A stretch of 64,000 bases of DNA from Rhynochetos jubatus (lineage: Eukaryota > Chordata > Aves > Eurypygiformes > Rhynochetidae): positions 24,158,700-24,222,699 of the forward strand of contig CM050657.1 of the NCBI GenBank assembly GCA_027574665.1. Reading direction: 5' to 3'. Below, piece after piece: positions 58,531 to 64,000 of this stretch; within the stretch, counting starts at the first letter, position 1, and each line of letters starts with the position of its first letter. Made by a program: the position numbers and the translations under genes. Below the pieces are notes generated by a model. That model was not told the DNA's origin. It did not search any database and saw nothing but the letters and a program-made list of their open reading frames with translations.

Positions 58531-61500
58531 CATTGTCTGGCAGTGGAAAGCCTCAGCTCCAGAAAGCAGCTCACATCCAACTGCCTCGCAGGAAACTGCA
58601 GAGGGGTTTTTTTGTCCTTCTTGGAGAAGCAAAGCAGAATGTTTATCTTTCTTATCTCAGAAAGGAAACCTATGGGAAATGCTATGCCATATTCTCCACT
58701 GTTCTCCTGTCATATAATTATAATGCATGACACAAAGCAAAATCTTCTGTAAAATCAGTAGGGCTGCTAAGAAGACAATCCCTTGTTAGAAGGTGCTTTC
58801 CTTTTTCTTTCCAAACTCTGCAAGTCTCGTCTGAGTAGCCATTGGTATAAAAACAAGAGATGAGCTAAATGTTTGTGTCAGGAAAACACAACGCATCCCG
58901 AGCGTCCCGTGGCACTGGGAGAAGAATTGTTACACAAGGCAAATCTCTTTTCCCCAAATAACGAACCTAGGCCAGATTTTTTTCGGACTTCAAAGAAAGA
59001 ACACAGTAGGGCCTTTCCACTGCCAAATTGCTAAGTGGAATAAAAAATTGTGATTTTGCCATTAAATACTTGGTATAAATTCAAGACTTTTTAAAACAGC
59101 GATGCTATTACATTCTATACTGGAAAAGGATAAATTAGAATTTCAAAGGCTCTAAGCGGTACTGGAGAAGAAACTCTGCACACAGCACTTCTGCACCACG
59201 ATGCACAGCTTACAGTGTTTATGATCACAAACCCCGCTAAGCTATGTTCCATATATTATTGAGGTCAGCACAGATTATACCAAAGAAGCATCTAACACTG
59301 ATGATCGGTATGTGCCTTACATTGTGCCAACAGAATTCTCCCTTGAAGATTTACTGCAAAGCTCACAGTATTTCTCTAAATTCCACCGCGTTAGATTAAA
59401 AAAAGACTCAGAAATAGTTGAGAAGGCTGACATGAGCAACATCTCTAATGAACTTTAATTTTCCTAGTGAAATGCTTAATGAAAATCCAATGAAGAGGAT
59501 ACTGAGGCTATGTAAGAGGATGGTAGCAAACCCAGCTCTCCAACAACACAGTCACGGCAGAAACTTAAAAGAGCTCGGGATTGGATTTTAAAGAGTTTAG
59601 CACAGACAGGCACAAATACCTATTTTAAGGAGTGTGCCACTGCGGCTGGAAGAAACAGATCTTAAAAAACAAACCAGAAATCTAAACTGCTGAGTCTTTT
59701 TCAAATTTAGCTGCTTGTTACCAGACCTAGATGGGACCCAAAGTCCCTTGAAAGAAAGTACAATTCATATTAGTTTCCATTTCTGCAGCTTGCACTCCTC
59801 ACGACTGCCTAGAGACATGCTCAGGAAATTATACTGAATTAATGTTTAAAGTGGATTAATTAACTGGCCGCTGTCCCCAACTTATTCACAATCAAGAGGC
59901 TTTAAAGTTAACTTAGTTAAAGGCAGTTTAGGGCACTCAAATTCTAAAAAGAATTCCTACACAGGATTTTAATGCTGTTAAAGTAATTTAAGCTCACATC
60001 CTCAATTATTGGGGGTTTGTTTGTTTATTTTTTTTCAAGCCTTCCTATGTAAATGGGTGCTAAGGCAAGAGAAAAAAGGGAGTTTGGATAAGTAAACTTG
60101 TCATTTTTAAAGTAAACAAAGAAAACTTTTAATATCACCAAATGTTCCCAGATCTTTTCATGAGACCTCTACAAGCAAGTTCTGAAAATGTTCTGGGTTT
60201 TTTAAGTGAATATTAGTACAACAGTGAGAAACTTGAAATATCAGACTGCTCCTCGCTGGCATTTGGCCCCCAGCGTAATACATACAAGGGCCTGCACGTG
60301 GTCGCAGGTACCCCCAGCTCCTCAGCAGTTGAAGCAAACCTGAGTGTTGTCACCTAAAGATCAGATCAAATGAATGAGAATAAAGTGACCTAGCTGAGCC
60401 CTGCCAAGCCACCAGGACCCCAGGAGGTGTGCGGAAGGGAGCCCCCAGCCCTGGCAGCAGCGGGGTGGGGTGCAGAGGGGAGCAGGGTGGCAGAGCCTTG
60501 GTGCTCAGCGGGATAGGGGCTCTCAGCTCTCACTGAGAGAGGTGGCGGAGGAGGACTGGGGTCCTGCTGCCCGTACCTGACAAAAGCAGGTGCACGTGAC
60601 TGCATTTCTAGCCAGCGATATCCATGACAGGAACATCCGCTGCCTGTCTGGAATCGGTTTTATAGGAAAACAGGCCTATCTGTATAGATCATTTGGCAGT
60701 TACCGAAGTGTATTATATTTACTACTATCAGCTTTTTCTTTTTGCGGTTGGAATTGCTATTTACTGTAAAAACACATCTCTCACTGATTCTCTTTTCTCA
60801 GATGTTGCTTAAAAATAAATGGTTTGTGCTGATTAAGCTCTAGTACTGTCAAGTAATAGACTTGGCTTCAAGTTTAGGTGGCTTGTAACACCTCATGTTA
60901 ACAGGTAAACCCGCAGCTCTTACTCTGAAATACTGCAGGCCTAAAAGCTTGAATAAGGCATATATAATGACAGAATCATTTAGGTTGGAAAATGGGAGAT
61001 CGATTATTTATTCAGACTTCAGTACCTGTCATACTGTCTTGCATTAACTCCAGCAAAAGGCAAAAGCAGATAGGACTCGACTGGCATGACGGGCAGCGGG
61101 ACTGCTTGTGCAGCACAGCCTGCCGAAGGTTTCTTTGAAACCTGACACATAATTGAAGTAAACGCAGGTCACAGCTCCAGGTAAGGCCTCACAGGCCGCT
61201 GGTTTTAACTCTGTGTAACTTTATGTGAAACTGGGACCGTATCTGAATCGGAACAAGTGATGCCTAGAGAACACCACAACCTAGGTGTTGCTCCCTAACC
61301 CAGTTTATTTCCCACTTTCCACTTGCAGAATGAAAACGCGATGCCTTTCATTTCCCACTGCTGTCCCAAGTGCTGTGGGAACACTTGTACTGTCCTGTCT
61401 CCGGCAGACCCGGCCCTAGTTTGACCAAGAATAAGATGAGCCCTCTACTCACACAGAAAAACAGGTCCAAACCAAGATGCACATGCTGTCTGTGAGATTC

Positions 61501-64000
61501 TAACTTCATTGTTTATTGCTTTACGATAGCTAAAAATATAATAATCCAAATTTACAGACTCTCTGGAAACACCCATAGAAAAAAGCAGCCGACCTGTTGC
61601 TGATACTCCATTGCATTCCCCTGCTTTCACAGGGCAACTTAACTGCTTAAAGCCCATTTACAGCGTAATTCATGAACTGAAAAAGAACCACCTCCACGCT
61701 ATTGTTAGATTTCATCTACATATTAGGTTTCATGTGCCTATTTCTCATTTGAGAACAGGGCTGCACAGAGACACCACAGCCTGGGAATAAATAATTACAA
61801 CAGAAAATGATTGTCCCAGAGCCTTCACCTATCAGTTACAGGAGTAGTAGTTAATACACAGTTTAGTATGTGAAGGAAGGAGTTGATGCAGAGAAAGGCA
61901 CTCTTCAACTGCTCGCGCCTTCTAGCTAGAGGAGGTTTTGAAAACAACATAACCAGAACTGAAAGCCAGGAGAGAAGGCGTACCGCATTTCCTGGATACT
62001 CAGTAGCCTACAGAAAGACTTCACTGGCACTTTGAAACAGTATTAAGACAAACTAAAACAAACCAAGAGCGTCTGTAGGCTAAGCAGCAATATAACATTT
62101 CTTTTATCTCAAATAATTTCAACCTGATCAAAAAGCTATTTAAAATGCAACAGCAATTACTATGGATATTGTATTCGTTGCTTATATTACAATGAAAATA
62201 GCATTTGCCACCTTTTGGTGTTGTATACATCCAGGGATCAGGGCGCAGCTCGCAGAACATGGAAAACAGAAGCACGGAGTTGTTTTGCTGTCAAAACTGT
62301 TCTACTGCCTTACAAAGCTATTTCAGCGGGCGCCGAGCGGCTTGAATGGAAGCAAGTAAAGACTCCTATTTACGTTGCACTCCTGGAGGAGCACAGAACA
62401 GCGCAAGAGGGGAAAAGGCTGGAGACACGCTTGTAACTCCAAAGTCCTCACACCAGTCTGAGTTTGAGGTTAAACGTGCTCTGCTGCAAGACCCGCTTTT
62501 GGAAGTGGATTTTTTGAAAGCGCACAGCTCTTGCCTGGACATGCACGCAGGCAGCGCTGGGACCAGAGACGGGCAGCACTGACTACTTTGGAAAGGTCAC
62601 CCCTTGTAGGAACTGCAGTTGCCTGTTAAGGATCGAAATAATTCAGGATGTGAGTAGTTTCTGATCACACAGATTTTCAGATAAGGACAGAAATTAAAGA
62701 ATGAGCTGCTTCTCATCACTCACAGTTTCTCCAGTCTCTCATGCACAGATTTATCAAGCTGAGCCTGCAGTTCTTGCTCTTGCTTTAAACTCTGACAGAC
62801 CGCTTGCTACCTCCTGCTTTTGTGCAAGGCTGAAAGAGAAATTTCCCTTTCCACTAAGAAAGAGAAATCTCAGTTTCAGTAAAGCAAATGGAAATTTATC
62901 ATTGATTTTACAAGGTCCAGGTTCACGTGGGTCTTAACAGCAACTAAAATCACAAGAAATTACTATTTTTACAACAATAAAAGTTCTGAATAACTTGCTG
63001 AAGCACAGTAGTTTCATGGAGGCAAGAGACTAACGAGATGCTTACAAGGATGTATGACAACTGCTGTGAAAAGTCTGTATTTTTTTTTAAATAAATATCA
63101 ATGCCACAAAACTATTCTCAAGGGGGTCTTTTAAAAAACATGAGTAATTTTTGAGAAAAATACTACTTGAAGTAATTAAATTTATGCATGGTATATCAAT
63201 AAGACATTTAAACCCCCTAATTATCAGATATTCCCCATTGACAAATAATCACAGTAGAAGCATCTAACATTCATGTACATACAATGAAGGTATTTGGCAT
63301 CAGTTTCCTTGAATATATTATTGTCAGAGGGAGAAACACACTACTTCATTCTCCACTTTTCAAGTAAAAGGTTTATCCTCTATATAGCTTTTAAAAAGCC
63401 ACACGAAAGGGGCTGTCAAAGCAGAGAGGAGTTGCCTGTTGGTAATAGTCACTGAAGTGAGTCAGTGTGCTGCTGTAGTTGCGTAAAATTTTAAATCTGT
63501 GCATGGTTTTGGATTTCCTCACACACTGTCTCCAGCTGCCTCCTGCTCTGGTGTTCCCTAAAGTGACCCAATTATCATCACCCAATTAGTGCTAGAGGAA
63601 AAAAAGGGCTGTCAGACGGAACTTAAACAATTTAGTACAGGTCCTTAAAGACATGAGTCGGGGTTTCAACCTATCGCAAAGATTCATGCATCAAATACAT
63701 TCAAATTTCTGAGACAAAAGGAGTGGAAAATGAATTAGAATTATTTACCACTGAACGTAGTGAGGTTTGTGAAAATATTGGCAGTCGAAGTGTATAGCAG
63801 AGATCCTTATCGCAGCAGTTCAATCACAGGTGTTTCCACATATTACTAGGTTATCCTTATCCAGAATAAATATTTAATGTTAGTATTAACAAAGAAAATC
63901 TGTAGCTTCAACAACAATCTCTGTGTATTTTAAGCTCAGTGATGATTATCCACTTTAAAATCAATCGAATAGTAAGTATTAAACAATTTTACACAATACA
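58531..64000. other. Gene-free stretch
   Basis: About 5.5 kb of AT-rich sequence to the window end, with a short CR1-like remnant near 60,970. No gene or RNA recognised. Confidence 0.5.
60967..61000 (-). mobile_element. Short CR1 3'-end remnant
   Basis: The sequence ACAGAATCATTTAGGTTGGA matches the reverse complement of the CR1 3' tail (AGAATCAT plus GGTTGGAA). The match fades after about 35 bp, so this is a small degraded fragment in minus orientation. Confidence 0.45.

Overview
The window looks like nuclear DNA from a bird. The LINE fragments are CR1 elements with the ATTCTATG-type 3' end typical of birds. There is a decayed avian endogenous-retrovirus pol fragment at the left edge. The clearest gene is an intronless FOXL2 of 305 codons that lacks the long polyalanine run of mammalian FOXL2. 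I cannot name the species.

Left part (1-8.7 kb): after the retroviral fossil come two tandem copies of an intronless, full-length ARL13B-like gene, at 1999-3810 and 5732-7468. ARL13B is the ciliary Arf-family GTPase. Each copy carries its own CpG-rich 5' region, AATAAA signal and a 3' CR1 fragment, all inside a duplicated unit of about 3.7 kb. I place the duplication joint at 5067/5068. The proteins keep the parts ARL13B needs in cilia: the N-terminal Cys pair, the G motifs, Arg79, the coiled coil and the RVEP motif. Inserted between coiled coil and tail is a lineage-specific array of 13 GSSDTEG-type heptads. This is the most novel-looking system in the window.

Middle (8.7-36.7 kb): one larger CR1 copy (9.7-10.7 kb) with part of its reverse transcriptase, then mostly gene-free DNA. 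It is broken by three small CpG islands (about 15.3-16.2, 24.85-25.22 and 35.68-36.0 kb). In other vertebrates PIK3CB lies beyond the 3' side of FOXL2 and is transcribed away from it, so one of these islands may be its promoter or first exon. No PIK3CB coding exon is visible. One unidentified reading frame at about 23 kb is noted.

FOXL2 domain (36.7-50.3 kb): a CpG-dense block of about 13.5 kb holds FOXL2 on the minus strand (CDS 45251-46168). Its AT-rich 3' UTR ends at a clear AATAAA signal near 44.09 kb. Several short AT-rich islands inside the block look like candidate conserved regulatory elements.

Right part (50.3-64 kb): mostly gene-free sequence on the upstream side of FOXL2. It contains one unusually protein-like candidate exon on the plus strand (52526-52769) and a long near-perfect hairpin (55120-55170) that could be a small-RNA precursor or the remains of an inverted-repeat element.

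Nothing bacterial, no CRISPR array, and no tRNA or rRNA gene was seen. All family assignments are from memory of the proteins; no search was run.
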